Counted from the stretch's first letter, positions 9,316-18,106 are shown. The stretch is 34,302 nt of DNA from an uncultured beta proteobacterium (GCA_903914985.1 CAIWRE010000238.1:1-34302); one strand, 5' to 3'. Notes: a model not told the origin generated them from the letters alone. Translations and numbers: made by a program.

Positions 9316-10586
9316 TGTTGCGCGGCCCCGCGCTGGGTCTGCTGTTGTCGGCATTGGTTGGATCGGTTTTTGCGCAGGAGCGTGAGCTCTCCTTCACCGA
9401 GGTACTGCGACTGGCTCTGGCCAACAGCCCCTCGCTGCAAGCAAAAGCGCGTGAGTTGGATGCGGCCGATAGCACGGTCAAGGGTGCGCAGTGGGGTCGC
9501 TATCCCGCGTTGTCGGCTTCACTGGCTACGGCACCTGCGGGCGTTGACAGCACGCTGTCGGCCAATCAGTCGGCACCGTCTTCCTATGTGCGTCTGGACC
9601 AGCCGCTGTATGCCTGGGGCGCGATTGACGCGCGCATCAAGACGGCAGACCTGCAAAAAAACGTGGCCAAACTGGCCATCAGCATCGAGGCCAACGCGGT
9701 CGCTGACCGCGTGATTAGCGCGTTTGGCCAGATTGTGGCGACCCAGGAAAAGATCGGAGTGCAGCGGGATGCGATAGCCCGTCTGACGGAGTTTGAAGGC
9801 ATCATCGGCCGCCGCCTTGCCTCACTTCTGAGTTCGAAAAACGATGCGTCTTTGGTCAATTCCCGTTTGCAGCAGGCGCGTTCGGAGTTGGTGCAAAGCC
9901 ACGCGACTGAGACGCGTGCGCTGGCACAGCTCGAAGAAGTCATTGGCCAGTCGATCAAGGGCAAGATGCAACCGGTGCCGGTCGCGGTGGACTGGGCCAA
10001 TCTGGACGCCTTGCAACTGAGCTGCCTGGACAGCGCCAGTGAATTGGCCTCGGCGCGGCTGGGCCGGGACTTGGCTGACAACCAGATCAAGCAGCGCACT
10101 GCGGATCTGTTTCCGCGCCTGGTGGGCCGCCTGGAACGCATCCACGCGCCAACGGTGGGTTCGGCGAGTACCGACTACACCCAGGCTTATGTGGTGCTGG
10201 AAGCGAGCCTGGGCAACGGTTTGTCGGCGCTCGAGGGCGTGAACGAGAGCGCGGCACGCCTGCAGGCCAGTGAGCAACAAATAGAAATCACCCGCCGCGC
10301 GCTCTTGCAACAGACCGCCAGCGCGTGGAGCGACTTCCGGTCGTATGCCGACCAGGAAGCCATCCTCAAAGAAATTACGTCAGAGAATCAGGAAATCGTG
10401 GAATCATTTATCAGGCAATACCTCGCAGGTAAGAAGAGTTGGCTCGAAGTGCTGAACGTGGAACGGGAGCTGGTGCAAAGCCGGCTGCAAATGGCCGACA
10501 TTCGTGCAACGCTGATGACGTCCGCGCTGCGGCTGCAGCGTTTGGGCGGGCATTTGAATCTCGCGCCAGGGTCTAAAGCGCCATGA
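9312..10586 (+). CDS. TolC-like outer-membrane channel of a type I secretion system
   Basis: A 424-residue outer-membrane efflux protein. A signal peptide with a hydrophobic core ends near V-F-A (residues 19-21). The mature N-terminus has the L-S-F-T-E-V-L-R-L-A-L-A-N-S-P pattern typical of the family. Long amphipathic helices, including E-I-V-E-S-F-I-R-Q-Y-L-A-G-K-K-S-W-L-E-V-L-N, repeat in both halves, as in TolC protomers. It supplies the outer-membrane exit duct for the ABC exporter and adaptor encoded next. The start is GTG 9312 or ATG 9315; the GAGGG at 9298-9302 fits the GTG spacing better. The gene overlaps the glycosyltransferase upstream by four bases and the exporter downstream by four bases. 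Confidence 0.9.
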   Translation: MMLRGPALGLLLSALVGSVFAQERELSFTEVLRLALANSPSLQAKARELDAADSTVKGAQWGRYPALSASLATAPAGVDSTLSANQSAPSSYVRLDQPLYAWGAIDARIKTADLQKNVAKLAISIEANAVADRVISAFGQIVATQEKIGVQRDAIARLTEFEGIIGRRLASLLSSKNDASLVNSRLQQARSELVQSHATETRALAQLEEVIGQSIKGKMQPVPVAVDWANLDALQLSCLDSASELASARLGRDLADNQIKQRTADLFPRLVGRLERIHAPTVGSASTDYTQAYVVLEASLGNGLSALEGVNESAARLQASEQQIEITRRALLQQTASAWSDFRSYADQEAILKEITSENQEIVESFIRQYLAGKKSWLEVLNVERELVQSRLQMADIRATLMTSALRLQRLGGHLNLAPGSKAP

Positions 10587-12778
10587 CCGATGCCATCACT
10601 TCAGAAATTTCCCCGGTAACTCCAGAACCCGCCCAGCACCACGGTGACGAGTTGCTGGCCGCGTTGCTGTCGCGTCTGGCGGCTTTGCAAGGGCACGCGG
10701 TGGGTCGCGTCACGATGCTGATGACACAAACCGGCTTGCAGGGTGCCGACATTGCCGACATGGGCCGTGCCGAGCAGGCCCTGGAAATTTGGACGGCGGT
10801 GTTCCCGTCGGGCCACGCACATCGGATGGAACAACTGCCGGAGCCGCATGAGATGCCGTTGCTGTGGTTGGATGGCACGGGCGGGCAGGCGTTTATTTTG
10901 ACGGGACAGCTGAGCATGGGCAGCTACCAGGCGCTCACGGCGGACGGTGCCAAAGCGACTGTGACCATGGAGCAGATGCTGGCGGGTCAGGTGCTGAGTT
11001 TGCGTTGCGAAGCGCAAAACCTGCAAGAAGAGAGCGACCGACCGGTGACTGCGCGCGACTGGTTCAAGTACGCGCTGTTCAAGCGCAAAAAGACCTTTTT
11101 TGAGGCATCGATTGCCACCGCCTTCATCAACCTGTTGGCGCTGGTGAGTTCCTTGTACTCGATGAATATTTACGACCGGGTGGTGCCGTCCAAGACCTCG
11201 TCCACCTTGTGGGTGCTGAGCATCGGTGTGGTGCTGGCCTACGTGTTTGACCATGTGCTCAAGCATGTGCGCGCCAAATACGTGGAGCAGGCCTGCCGCG
11301 AAATCGATAATGAGCTCTCGGGTGTGTTTTTTGACAAGATGCTCAGCATCCGCATGGACGCCCGACCGGCCGCCGTCGGCACTTTTGCCTCGCAGTTGCG
11401 CCAGTTTGAGACCGTGCGCAATGTGCTGACCGCTACCACCATGTTTGTGCTGGTGGATGCACCGTTTTCGTTGCTGTTCATCGGCGTCATTGCCCTGATT
11501 GCCGGCCCGATTGCTTTGATTCCGCTGATGTTGCTGCCACTGACCATGGGCATCGCCTTCCTGTCCAAGGGCCGGTTTGAGCGGCTCGCGCGTGAGAAGG
11601 TGGGTGAGACCAACCAGCGCAACGGTTTGCTGGTGGAGGTGATCTCCGGCATTGAGTCGGTCAAGGCGGCGCAGGGGGGCTGGAAGTTTGCCCGGCGCTG
11701 GAGCCAGCTCAATGAGTCGCTGGCGTCCAACGACCTGACCACGCGGCTGCATTCGCAGTCGCTGATGAATTCGGTGCAAATGATTCAGCAGCTGCTGTAT
11801 GTGGCCATCATGGTGGCTGGCGTGTATGCGATTCACGACGGTCAGATGACCACCGGCTCGCTGATTGCCTGCACCATCATCGGCTCGCGCGCGCTGGCAC
11901 CAGCGGCCGGTCTGGCCGGCATTGTGGCGCAGTGGCAGGGTGCCAAGGCAGCGCTGGCGGTGCTCGAACGCATCATGGTCCTGCCTTCGGACACCCGTGC
12001 CGACCAGCGCCCCATCATTCCCGAGTCGTGCACCGGCAACCTGACGCTCGAAGGCATACGCTACCAATACGGCGAAGGCATTCCTGCCAGCTTGCAGCTC
12101 GACGGTGTGCAGTACAAACCGGGTGAGCGAGTCGTGGTGATGGGTGCCTCGGGTTCGGGCAAATCGACCATGCTCAAGGTCGCCTCGGGCCTGTATGCGC
12201 CCACCCAAGGCAAAGTGCAGCTCGATGGCCTGGACATGGGCCAGCTTGCACCCGGTTACCTGCGCGAGCACATCGGCTACCTGCCGCAAGACGTGTGGCT
12301 GTTTGAAGGCAGCTTGCGCGACAACATCATCATGGGCCTGCATTCGCCCAGCGACGCACAGATTCTGCGGGCTGCGGAATTGACCGGCCTGATTGCCGTT
12401 ATCCGCTCGCATCCGCAGGGCCTCGCTCTGCCTATCTCGGAAGGGGGGCGCGGCCTCTCTGTGGGCCAAAGGCAGTTGGTGGGTCTGACCCGCTTGCTGA
12501 TTGCCCAGCCCAAAATCATGTTGCTCGATGAACCTACTGCAGCGCTGGACAGCCGGCTTGAACAGTATGTGATTCAGCAATTGGTGACGCATATTGCACC
12601 GGACTCGGTGCTGGTGTTGGTAACGCACAAGGCCGAACTGATGCGCTTTGCCACCCGGGTGCAAATCATTGATGGCGGCAAGGTGGTGCTGGACGGACCT
12701 CGCGACGCGGTCGTGGAAAAGCTCAAAGGCCGGCTGAACGCCACGGCCGGCGCCCCGCCTGCTGTATCGCAGGCTTAA
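10583..12778 (+). CDS. Type I secretion ABC exporter (permease-ATPase, LapB/HlyB type)
   Basis: A 731-residue inner-membrane exporter. Residues ~20-150 occupy the place of the C39-like domain of HlyB/LapB proteins but contain no Cys at the usual catalytic position, so the domain should not cleave; in such transporters it binds cargo. A six-helix transmembrane domain follows (~170-460). The ATPase domain has Walker A G-A-S-G-S-G-K-S-T (521-529), a Q-loop (L-P-Q-D), signature L-S-V-G-Q (from 625), Walker B ending D-E-P-T and an H-loop (V-T-H-K), so it should be active. It overlaps tolC-like by four bases and is followed after 24 bases by the adaptor gene. The nearest plausible cargo is the giant repeat protein. 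Confidence 0.93.
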   Translation: MTDAITSEISPVTPEPAQHHGDELLAALLSRLAALQGHAVGRVTMLMTQTGLQGADIADMGRAEQALEIWTAVFPSGHAHRMEQLPEPHEMPLLWLDGTGGQAFILTGQLSMGSYQALTADGAKATVTMEQMLAGQVLSLRCEAQNLQEESDRPVTARDWFKYALFKRKKTFFEASIATAFINLLALVSSLYSMNIYDRVVPSKTSSTLWVLSIGVVLAYVFDHVLKHVRAKYVEQACREIDNELSGVFFDKMLSIRMDARPAAVGTFASQLRQFETVRNVLTATTMFVLVDAPFSLLFIGVIALIAGPIALIPLMLLPLTMGIAFLSKGRFERLAREKVGETNQRNGLLVEVISGIESVKAAQGGWKFARRWSQLNESLASNDLTTRLHSQSLMNSVQMIQQLLYVAIMVAGVYAIHDGQMTTGSLIACTIIGSRALAPAAGLAGIVAQWQGAKAALAVLERIMVLPSDTRADQRPIIPESCTGNLTLEGIRYQYGEGIPASLQLDGVQYKPGERVVVMGASGSGKSTMLKVASGLYAPTQGKVQLDGLDMGQLAPGYLREHIGYLPQDVWLFEGSLRDNIIMGLHSPSDAQILRAAELTGLIAVIRSHPQGLALPISEGGRGLSVGQRQLVGLTRLLIAQPKIMLLDEPTAALDSRLEQYVIQQLVTHIAPDSVLVLVTHKAELMRFATRVQIIDGGKVVLDGPRDAVVEKLKGRLNATAGAPPAVSQA

Positions 12779-12802
12779 AGCACGCCTTTCTAGGAATATT
12801 TT

Positions 12803-13969
12803 GTGAGCTCCAACCATTCAATCAACGCGGCGCCCGGCGGGCGCTGGGCCCTGTGGGCCATCATGGTCTGCCTGGTGTCATTTTTCACCTGGGCCTACTA
12901 CAGCGAGCTCGAGCAGGTGACCCGGGCCCAGGGCCAGGTGATCGCCAGTTCGCGCACCCAAATCATTCAGTCGCTGGACGGCGGCGTGATCGAGAGCGTG
13001 GCCGTGAAAGAGGGCGCCACGGTGCGTGCCGGCCAAGTGCTGCTGAAGTTCAGCGCAGCGCGTGCCGATTCGGCCTGGCGCGAGACCCGCGCCCGTGCAG
13101 CGGCACTGACGGCGGCCGTGGCCCGACTGCGTGCCGAAGTGTTTGACGAGCCCATGGTGTTCGACGCCCTGGTCAAGGCCCACCCCGGCTTTGCGGAGAA
13201 CCAGAAAGAGTTGTACAAAAAGCGCAAGCGCGCGATTGACGACGAGCTGTCCGCCTACAAAAAGGCCTTGGGCTTGGCCCAAGAAGAGCTGCAGGCCACT
13301 GAGCCTCTGCTGAAGAACGGCGATGTGGGCCTGGCGGATGTGCTGCGCCTGCGTCGCCAGGTAACCGACCTGGAAGGCCAGATCGCCAACCGCAAAAACA
13401 AGTATTTCCAGGACGCACAGGCCGAGCTGGCCAAGGCGCAGGAAGACCTGGCCTCGGTGTCGCAGGCCATGGAGCAGCGCAAGATTCAGCTGGACAACAC
13501 CGTGGTGCTTGCGCCGCGCGCCGGCATCGTCAAGAACATCCGCTTTACCACGCTGGGTGCGGTGGTGAAGTCGGGCGATGATATTTTGGAGTTGGTGCCT
13601 GCTGACAATGATTTGGTGGTGGAGGCCAAGGTCAAGCCGGCGGACATCGGCTTTATTCATATTGGATTGCCGGCCACGCTCAAGGTTGACGCCTACGACT
13701 ATTCGGTGTTTGGCGCACTGCAAGGCAAAGTGATGTACATCAGCGCCGACACCATGAAAGAAGACACGCGCGGTTTGCAGGACCAGACCTACTACCTTGT
13801 GCGGGTCAAAGCCGATTCCGCCCACCTGGTGGGACGCAACGGCGAAGAGATGGCCGTGACGCCCGGCATGACCGCCACGGTTGAAATCCTGACCGGCAAA
13901 AAAACCATCTTGAACTACCTGATCAAGCCCATCGTAAAAACATTGCATGAGTCGATGACAGAACGCTAG
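12803..13969 (+). CDS. HlyD-family periplasmic adaptor of type I secretion
   Basis: A 388-residue membrane-fusion protein. A short cytoplasmic tail and one transmembrane helix (~15-32) are followed by a lipoyl-like hairpin half (I-I-Q-S-L-D-G-G-V-I-E-S-V-A-V-K-E-G), an extended alpha-helical coiled coil (~85-230), the second lipoyl half (L-A-P-R-A-G-I-V-K-N-I-R) and a C-terminal beta domain. It should bridge the exporter and the TolC-like channel. The start is GTG at 12803, chosen because AGGA at 12792-12795 is seven bases upstream and the membrane helix follows directly. The family usually has 380-450 residues, so this one is full length. Confidence 0.92.
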   Translation: MSSNHSINAAPGGRWALWAIMVCLVSFFTWAYYSELEQVTRAQGQVIASSRTQIIQSLDGGVIESVAVKEGATVRAGQVLLKFSAARADSAWRETRARAAALTAAVARLRAEVFDEPMVFDALVKAHPGFAENQKELYKKRKRAIDDELSAYKKALGLAQEELQATEPLLKNGDVGLADVLRLRRQVTDLEGQIANRKNKYFQDAQAELAKAQEDLASVSQAMEQRKIQLDNTVVLAPRAGIVKNIRFTTLGAVVKSGDDILELVPADNDLVVEAKVKPADIGFIHIGLPATLKVDAYDYSVFGALQGKVMYISADTMKEDTRGLQDQTYYLVRVKADSAHLVGRNGEEMAVTPGMTATVEILTGKKTILNYLIKPIVKTLHESMTER

Positions 13970-13973
13970 GGCA

Positions 13974-15158
13974 ATGATTCACTTCATCCAGCATGGCTTG
14001 CGCGACAAGCACAGCCATTTTTTCGGTGAAACGCTGGGTTTTGTGCAGGCAGCGAAAACGCTCAAGCGGGATCTGCAGGTATGGGTGCACGCCCGCTGTG
14101 AAACGCAGATTGTGAACACGCTGGGCGCACAAGCCGTGTTTCCAGTGCAGACCGATGCAACGGTCGACTCGGATCCGGTAAGCGCGGAGTTGACGTCCTT
14201 TATTCTGGGTGCGACAAGCTTCGGCGGGGTCTTGAGCAAGAGCCTCAGTCCCATTATTTGCGCCGCCGACTGGGTGTTTGTGGCGTATGGATCCCAAAAT
14301 GAAGCCTACGGGCTGGCCTTGTGGATGCAGAGTCTGGCACCTGAAAAAAGACCGCAGGTGGCTCTCTTTTGTCACCGCCCGGAACTCCGTTGGAAGGTAG
14401 ACGCTTCGCGGAATATGGTGTCGGCGAATGCCTCGTTCTGGCGTTTTTCGGCTCTGATGTTTGACAAAATCGGGGCGAAAGACCACTTGCACCTGTTTGC
14501 GCCGGACGCTCATCTGGCCAGCGCTCTGCGCAAAGCCTCCCAACTGCCGGTGCACACCACAGGTCTCTCCACACCGTACTTTTTGTCGCCTGCGCAGGCC
14601 GTGGCAACACCCAAGCGCTTTGACATCGGGCTGATTGGAGAGTTTCGTCCTGAGCGAGGAAGCGGCCTGATTCCAGACCTGCTGGCCGCCTTGGATGCCC
14701 GGCGTCCGGGCTTGCGCTATGCGCTGCAATTGCGCCAACCCGGTGAGCGTGAGACCGTGCAGCAGCAATTGGCCGAACGGGGCTTTGCCGGCGATCTGTA
14801 CTTTCTTCCCGACACGATGCTGGAGCCCGCCGCGTTCGCGCGGCTGATTCCTCAAATGCGCTTGATGGTTTTGCCGTACTTCCCGGACCGTTACCGCATG
14901 CGCAGCTCCGGGGTGTTGTCGGAGTGCATTGCCTACGCCACGCCCTGTGTGGTGCCTGCAGGAACGTGGCTCAGCGACCAGGTGCAGAGCGGGGCGGGTG
15001 TGGGCAGCGTGTTTGCCGATTGGAGCGCAGACGCCATTTGTACTGCCACGGTACAGGCCTTGGATCAGTTGGATACCTTGGCGGAGTCGGCGCAAAAAAA
15101 AATGCTGCCATGGAGGCAGCAAAACTGTGCCCGGGCGATGCTCGAGCGTCTCACTTGA
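13974..15158 (+). CDS. Predicted GT-B glycosyltransferase downstream of the secretion system
   Basis: A 394-residue soluble protein with a start ATG four bases after the adaptor stop. The C-terminal half looks like a GT4/GT1 donor domain: a strand and turn G-L-I-G-E-F-R-P-E-R-G near 218-229, then S-S-G-V-L-S-E-C-I-A-Y-A-T-P (311-324), where E317 and the small-residue helix match the nucleotide-sugar-binding region. The N-terminal half is poorly conserved. It closes the run of genes that begins with the giant repeat protein, so a second sugar-transfer step on the same product or on a cell-surface glycan is possible. The family call is moderate; the acceptor is unknown. Confidence 0.6.
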   Translation: MIHFIQHGLRDKHSHFFGETLGFVQAAKTLKRDLQVWVHARCETQIVNTLGAQAVFPVQTDATVDSDPVSAELTSFILGATSFGGVLSKSLSPIICAADWVFVAYGSQNEAYGLALWMQSLAPEKRPQVALFCHRPELRWKVDASRNMVSANASFWRFSALMFDKIGAKDHLHLFAPDAHLASALRKASQLPVHTTGLSTPYFLSPAQAVATPKRFDIGLIGEFRPERGSGLIPDLLAALDARRPGLRYALQLRQPGERETVQQQLAERGFAGDLYFLPDTMLEPAAFARLIPQMRLMVLPYFPDRYRMRSSGVLSECIAYATPCVVPAGTWLSDQVQSGAGVGSVFADWSADAICTATVQALDQLDTLAESAQKKMLPWRQQNCARAMLERLT

Positions 15159-15163
15159 ATTGC

Positions 15164-15199
15164 ACCCCCCACGCGCCTACACGCGCGAAGAGGGGTTTT
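15164..15199 (+). terminator. Weak terminator-like hairpin after the secretion operon
   Basis: Just after the stop at 15158, a C-run (15165-15170) can pair with GGGG (15192-15195). An inner CGCG/CGCG pairing lies between them, and TTTT follows. Internal loops make the stem imperfect, so this is a tentative call. Confidence 0.3.
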
Positions 15200-15215
15200 G
15201 ATACCGGTCAGCCGC

Positions 15216-15518
15216 TTATTTTGCGACGCAGAGGTAGCCGCCGGTGGCGAAGGACACGCCTTTTTCATTCTGGGCACGGCTGTGGTAACCGCCAGGCTTT
15301 GCTGCGCTGTTGACGCCTCCGCAGGCAGCCACACCAGCGGCTGCTTTGTCGGCAGGTACCGGTCCAAATGCGGCGGGACGGTCCCAGATCACGGTACCCG
15401 ATGCGTCACGCGCCAAGCGCGGAGGGGTTTGGTCTTCGCTCGCGCCGGGGCCGGGCGCGGGAGAGGCGCAGGCCGCCAAAATTGCCAGAGATGCCAATGC
15501 CAGGTAGTGCAAACGCAT
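15216..15518 (-). CDS. Small putative lipoprotein, family unknown
   Basis: A 100-residue protein with a type II signal peptide: M-R-L, a hydrophobic core, and a canonical lipobox L-A-A-C with the lipidated Cys at residue 17. The mature part begins with a Pro/Gly/Ala-rich linker and holds two more Cys residues (V-A-A-C-G-G and Y-L-C-V-A-K at the C-terminus) that could form a disulfide. AAAGGA lies eight bases before the ATG, and a promoter is visible upstream (15548-15577). I do not recognise a domain. It is divergent from the Bug receptor gene and converges on the secretion operon. Confidence 0.7.
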   Translation of the reverse strand: MRLHYLALASLAILAACASPAPGPGASEDQTPPRLARDASGTVIWDRPAAFGPVPADKAAAGVAACGGVNSAAKPGGYHSRAQNEKGVSFATGGYLCVAK

Positions 15519-15547
15519 GGGATGTGTCCTTTAAATGAATAGTGCCA

Positions 15548-15577
15548 ATAATACAGTTCAAACTGCATAAATACCAA
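15548..15577 (-). promoter_or_regulatory. Probable promoter with an inverted repeat in its spacer (lipoprotein gene)
   Basis: On the minus strand, TTGGTA (15577-15572) and TATTAT (15553-15548) are separated by 18 bases and match sigma-70 -35 and -10 elements at 4/6 and 5/6 positions. The predicted start of transcription is near 15541, about 20 bases before the ribosome-binding site and ATG. An inverted repeat CAGTT-CA-AACTG (15554-15565) lies inside the spacer, where a bound repressor would block polymerase. The 15519-15634 gap is much richer in A+T than its surroundings. The facing gene has only a weak -10-like TAAAAT (15603-15608) with no good -35. Confidence 0.45.
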
Positions 15578-15634
15578 CCCGATAGTATATCGCCTGGCTA
15601 TGTAAAATAGCGTTCGGTAAATATAGTTGTGATT

Positions 15635-16612
15635 ATGTATATAAATAAAATTGGCATTAATATTATTAAATGGGTGACGCCTCTCTTGCTGGCAATGAGT
15701 TTCTCGAGCCCGGCATTTGCATGCCAAAACTATCCCTGTAAGCCCATCCGGGTGGTCGTGCCGAGCGAGCCCGGCGGTGGTATCGACGGCATGGGTCGGA
15801 TAGTGGCGCAGGTGCTCTCCGTGCGCCTCAAGGCTGACGTGGTGGTGTTGAATAAGCCCGGTGCGTTTGGTGCGGTGGGCAGCGTGTGGGCAGCCAGCGC
15901 CCCCGATGACGGCTATACCCTGGTGGTCAACGGTCTGAGCCATGTTTCCACGCCTGCGCTGGCTGAGCGTCCGACCTATGATCCCATTGAGGACTTTGTG
16001 CCCATCGCCAAAATAGCCGAGGCTCCTCACGTTTTGCTGGTCAACAACGAGTTACCCGCAAATACGCTGGCTGAATTAACCCGTTTGGCGCGTCAGCGCT
16101 CGCAGGGCGTGACATTCGCAGCAGCCGGTGGCGCTACAAGTTTCGCAGCCGAGTCGTTCAAGCAGCGCGCCGGTGGCCGGTGGCTCCATGTGCCCTACAA
16201 GGGCAGTGCTGCGGCGCTGCGTTCCACCATGTCAGGGGAAACCGACTTGATTTTTGTTGCCACTCAACTGGCCCAGACCGCACTGGACGGCGGTCGGGTC
16301 CGGGCACTGGCAATCAGCCATCCCAAGCGGGTGGACTACATGCCGACAGTCCCCACTTTGCGGGAGTTGGGCTATGACGATGTGGATACCTCCCAGTGGT
16401 ACGGGCTTTTTGCCCCAGCCGGAACGCCGGCGGCGATCGTTGATGTATTGGACAAGGCGATCCGTCAGGAATTGGTTCCCGGCGGGCTGTTGCAGAAATA
16501 TATTCAAAACAACCGCATGGAGTCTGCGTATTTGTCCAGGCAGGAATTCCGGGTTTTCTTGCAGGAGCAGACCAAGCGGATTAAGCAGCTCAATATCGAC
16601 TTGAATTACTAA
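15635..16612 (+). CDS. Bug-type (TctC) periplasmic solute-binding receptor
   Basis: A 325-residue protein with a signal peptide ending S-P-A-F-A (cleavage near 29/30). The mature protein starts C-Q-N-Y-P-C-K-P-I-R-V-V-V-P and then P-G-G-G-I-D, the classic opening of the Bug family. Other family marks are the A-P-D-D-G-Y-T segment, the V-P-Y-K-G motif and the G-L-F-A-P-A-G-T-P stretch. Such receptors bind organic acids in the periplasm for tripartite tricarboxylate transporters or for sensing. No TctA or TctB gene is nearby, which is usual for orphan Bug proteins in this order. The ligase gene follows after 13 bases, suggesting a shared transcript. ATG 15635 is preferred; GTG 15629 is possible and neither has a clear Shine-Dalgarno sequence. 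Confidence 0.88.
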   Translation: MYINKIGINIIKWVTPLLLAMSFSSPAFACQNYPCKPIRVVVPSEPGGGIDGMGRIVAQVLSVRLKADVVVLNKPGAFGAVGSVWAASAPDDGYTLVVNGLSHVSTPALAERPTYDPIEDFVPIAKIAEAPHVLLVNNELPANTLAELTRLARQRSQGVTFAAAGGATSFAAESFKQRAGGRWLHVPYKGSAAALRSTMSGETDLIFVATQLAQTALDGGRVRALAISHPKRVDYMPTVPTLRELGYDDVDTSQWYGLFAPAGTPAAIVDVLDKAIRQELVPGGLLQKYIQNNRMESAYLSRQEFRVFLQEQTKRIKQLNIDLNY

Positions 16613-16625
16613 GCAGGTGATCCAA

Positions 16626-18104
16626 ATGAATTTAGTGGAGTGCAGCGCAAATACCAGCGAGTATGTGGCAGTGCATGCCGCAATGGAGCCCCAGCGACCC
16701 GCCATCCTGATTGGCCAGCAGGTGGTGAGTTATGGGCAGGTCTATCAGCATATTAAAAATTTTACCGTTGCACTGCACCAACTGGGAATCAAAGAGGGTG
16801 ACAAGTGCATCGTCAATGTCTCGCACCCCTATGTGCACTGGCTGCTCTTGCTGGCGCTGGAAAATCTGGCAGCGCTGTCATGTTCGGTGCGCCCGGGGGA
16901 GGGCAGCACGCTTCTGGCGCTGATGAAAAGCATGGACAAACACATCAGCGAGGATGCGGGCCCCAAGAATGCGCCGGTAGAACTGGTTCCTGTGTCTTTG
17001 GAGTGGGTTCAGGCACAGTTGAATGCGCGCATTGACGACGTGCACTACCGAGAGGTGTTGCGCTTTTTGGCACCCCACGCGGGCCAGCGCATCAAGCGTT
17101 CCTCGGGAACCACCGGCGGCATGAAGACCATGGTCTCGTCGAACCGCGGCGAAGAGACCTACCTCAAAGGCTATTCCGAAATCATGGGTTTTACCCGGGA
17201 CACGCGCTATCTTGTCGCCAACGGTTTTGTCATTGGATCGGTGCACCTGTGCGCCACGCTCTGCTTGCGTCTGGGCGCCCTGATCATTTTTGACCGGGGA
17301 GAAAACCGCCTCGAACTGATCGAGCGTCACAAGGTGACGCATGTGCGCTTTTTCCCGCAGCAGTTGCTCGACACCTTGAAGGAGATGGAAACACGTGCAC
17401 TGCCCAAGCCCAAAGACCTGACGCTGATTCTGGGTGCCGCACCCGTCTCCCGCATCTTGTGGGACCGTGTGTTGGCGGTGCTGGCCACCCACATGGTTTA
17501 CACCTACAACGCCAATGAGTGTGCCTCTATTTGCGTCATGGGACCAGAGGGCGAGGGCGCAGTGCGCGCTGGCGTTCAGGTGAGCATTGTGGGTCCGGAC
17601 GACCGGGTGCTGGAGCCGGGTCAAACCGGGCGTATCCGGGTCAAAGCACCTAACATGGTGCAGTCTTATCTCGACAATCCCGAGGCCACTAAGAACAACT
17701 TTAAAGATGGCTGGTTCTACACCGGTGACGCCGGTCATTTCATTGGTACGCGGCGGATCAAACTCGTCGGACGGATTGACGATGTCCTGAATTTTGCGGG
17801 CTTCAAGAATGGCGCGGATGAATACGAGGTGCAAGCCTGCAGGGTGGAAGGCATACAGGAAGCCTGTGCGATGGCGGCACCCGATGCGCTCGGGGTGGAC
17901 CGTTTGGTGATCTGCGCCGTGGCGACACCCGCGGCCGACCGACGGGCCATGGTGCAGGCATTGAAGAATGCCTACCCACCCTACATCACTGAAGGTGCAC
18001 GGGTCTACTTTGTTGACCGCCTGCCGAAAACGGAGAACGGCAAGTTGCAGCGTGCCGTAATGAAAGCGCGCGTGCCAGAACTCACCGGAGGCTACACGCT
18101 TTAA
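16626..18104 (+). CDS. AMP-forming acyl/aryl ligase (ANL superfamily), copy 1
   Basis: A 492-residue adenylate-forming enzyme that should activate a carboxylic acid with ATP. Visible core motifs are S-S-G-T-T-G-G-M-K (159-167, phosphate loop), Y-N-A-N-E (in place of Y-G-x-T-E), W-F-Y-T-G-D-A-G (adenine/ribose Asp), G-R-I-D-D-V-L (hinge) and P-K-T-E-N-G-K (catalytic Lys 473). Length and order are typical of a stand-alone ligase. ATG 16626 is preferred to GTG 16617 because AGGTGA at 16615-16620 then sits at normal spacing. The substrate is unknown; the adjacent organic-acid receptor suggests an acquired carboxylate. No acyl-carrier protein is seen nearby. It shares recognisable similarity with the convergent ligase at 18123-19583, for example the S-V-x-P-G-E segment. 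Confidence 0.85.
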   Translation: MNLVECSANTSEYVAVHAAMEPQRPAILIGQQVVSYGQVYQHIKNFTVALHQLGIKEGDKCIVNVSHPYVHWLLLLALENLAALSCSVRPGEGSTLLALMKSMDKHISEDAGPKNAPVELVPVSLEWVQAQLNARIDDVHYREVLRFLAPHAGQRIKRSSGTTGGMKTMVSSNRGEETYLKGYSEIMGFTRDTRYLVANGFVIGSVHLCATLCLRLGALIIFDRGENRLELIERHKVTHVRFFPQQLLDTLKEMETRALPKPKDLTLILGAAPVSRILWDRVLAVLATHMVYTYNANECASICVMGPEGEGAVRAGVQVSIVGPDDRVLEPGQTGRIRVKAPNMVQSYLDNPEATKNNFKDGWFYTGDAGHFIGTRRIKLVGRIDDVLNFAGFKNGADEYEVQACRVEGIQEACAMAAPDALGVDRLVICAVATPAADRRAMVQALKNAYPPYITEGARVYFVDRLPKTENGKLQRAVMKARVPELTGGYTL

Positions 18105-18106
18105 GG

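Noticed and set aside
10601..12817. A minus-strand open frame of about 738 codons opposite the ABC exporter gene
   Set aside because: The plus-strand frame has all ABC motifs. The antisense product is His/Gln/Arg-rich and featureless, as expected of a shadow of a G+C-rich gene.
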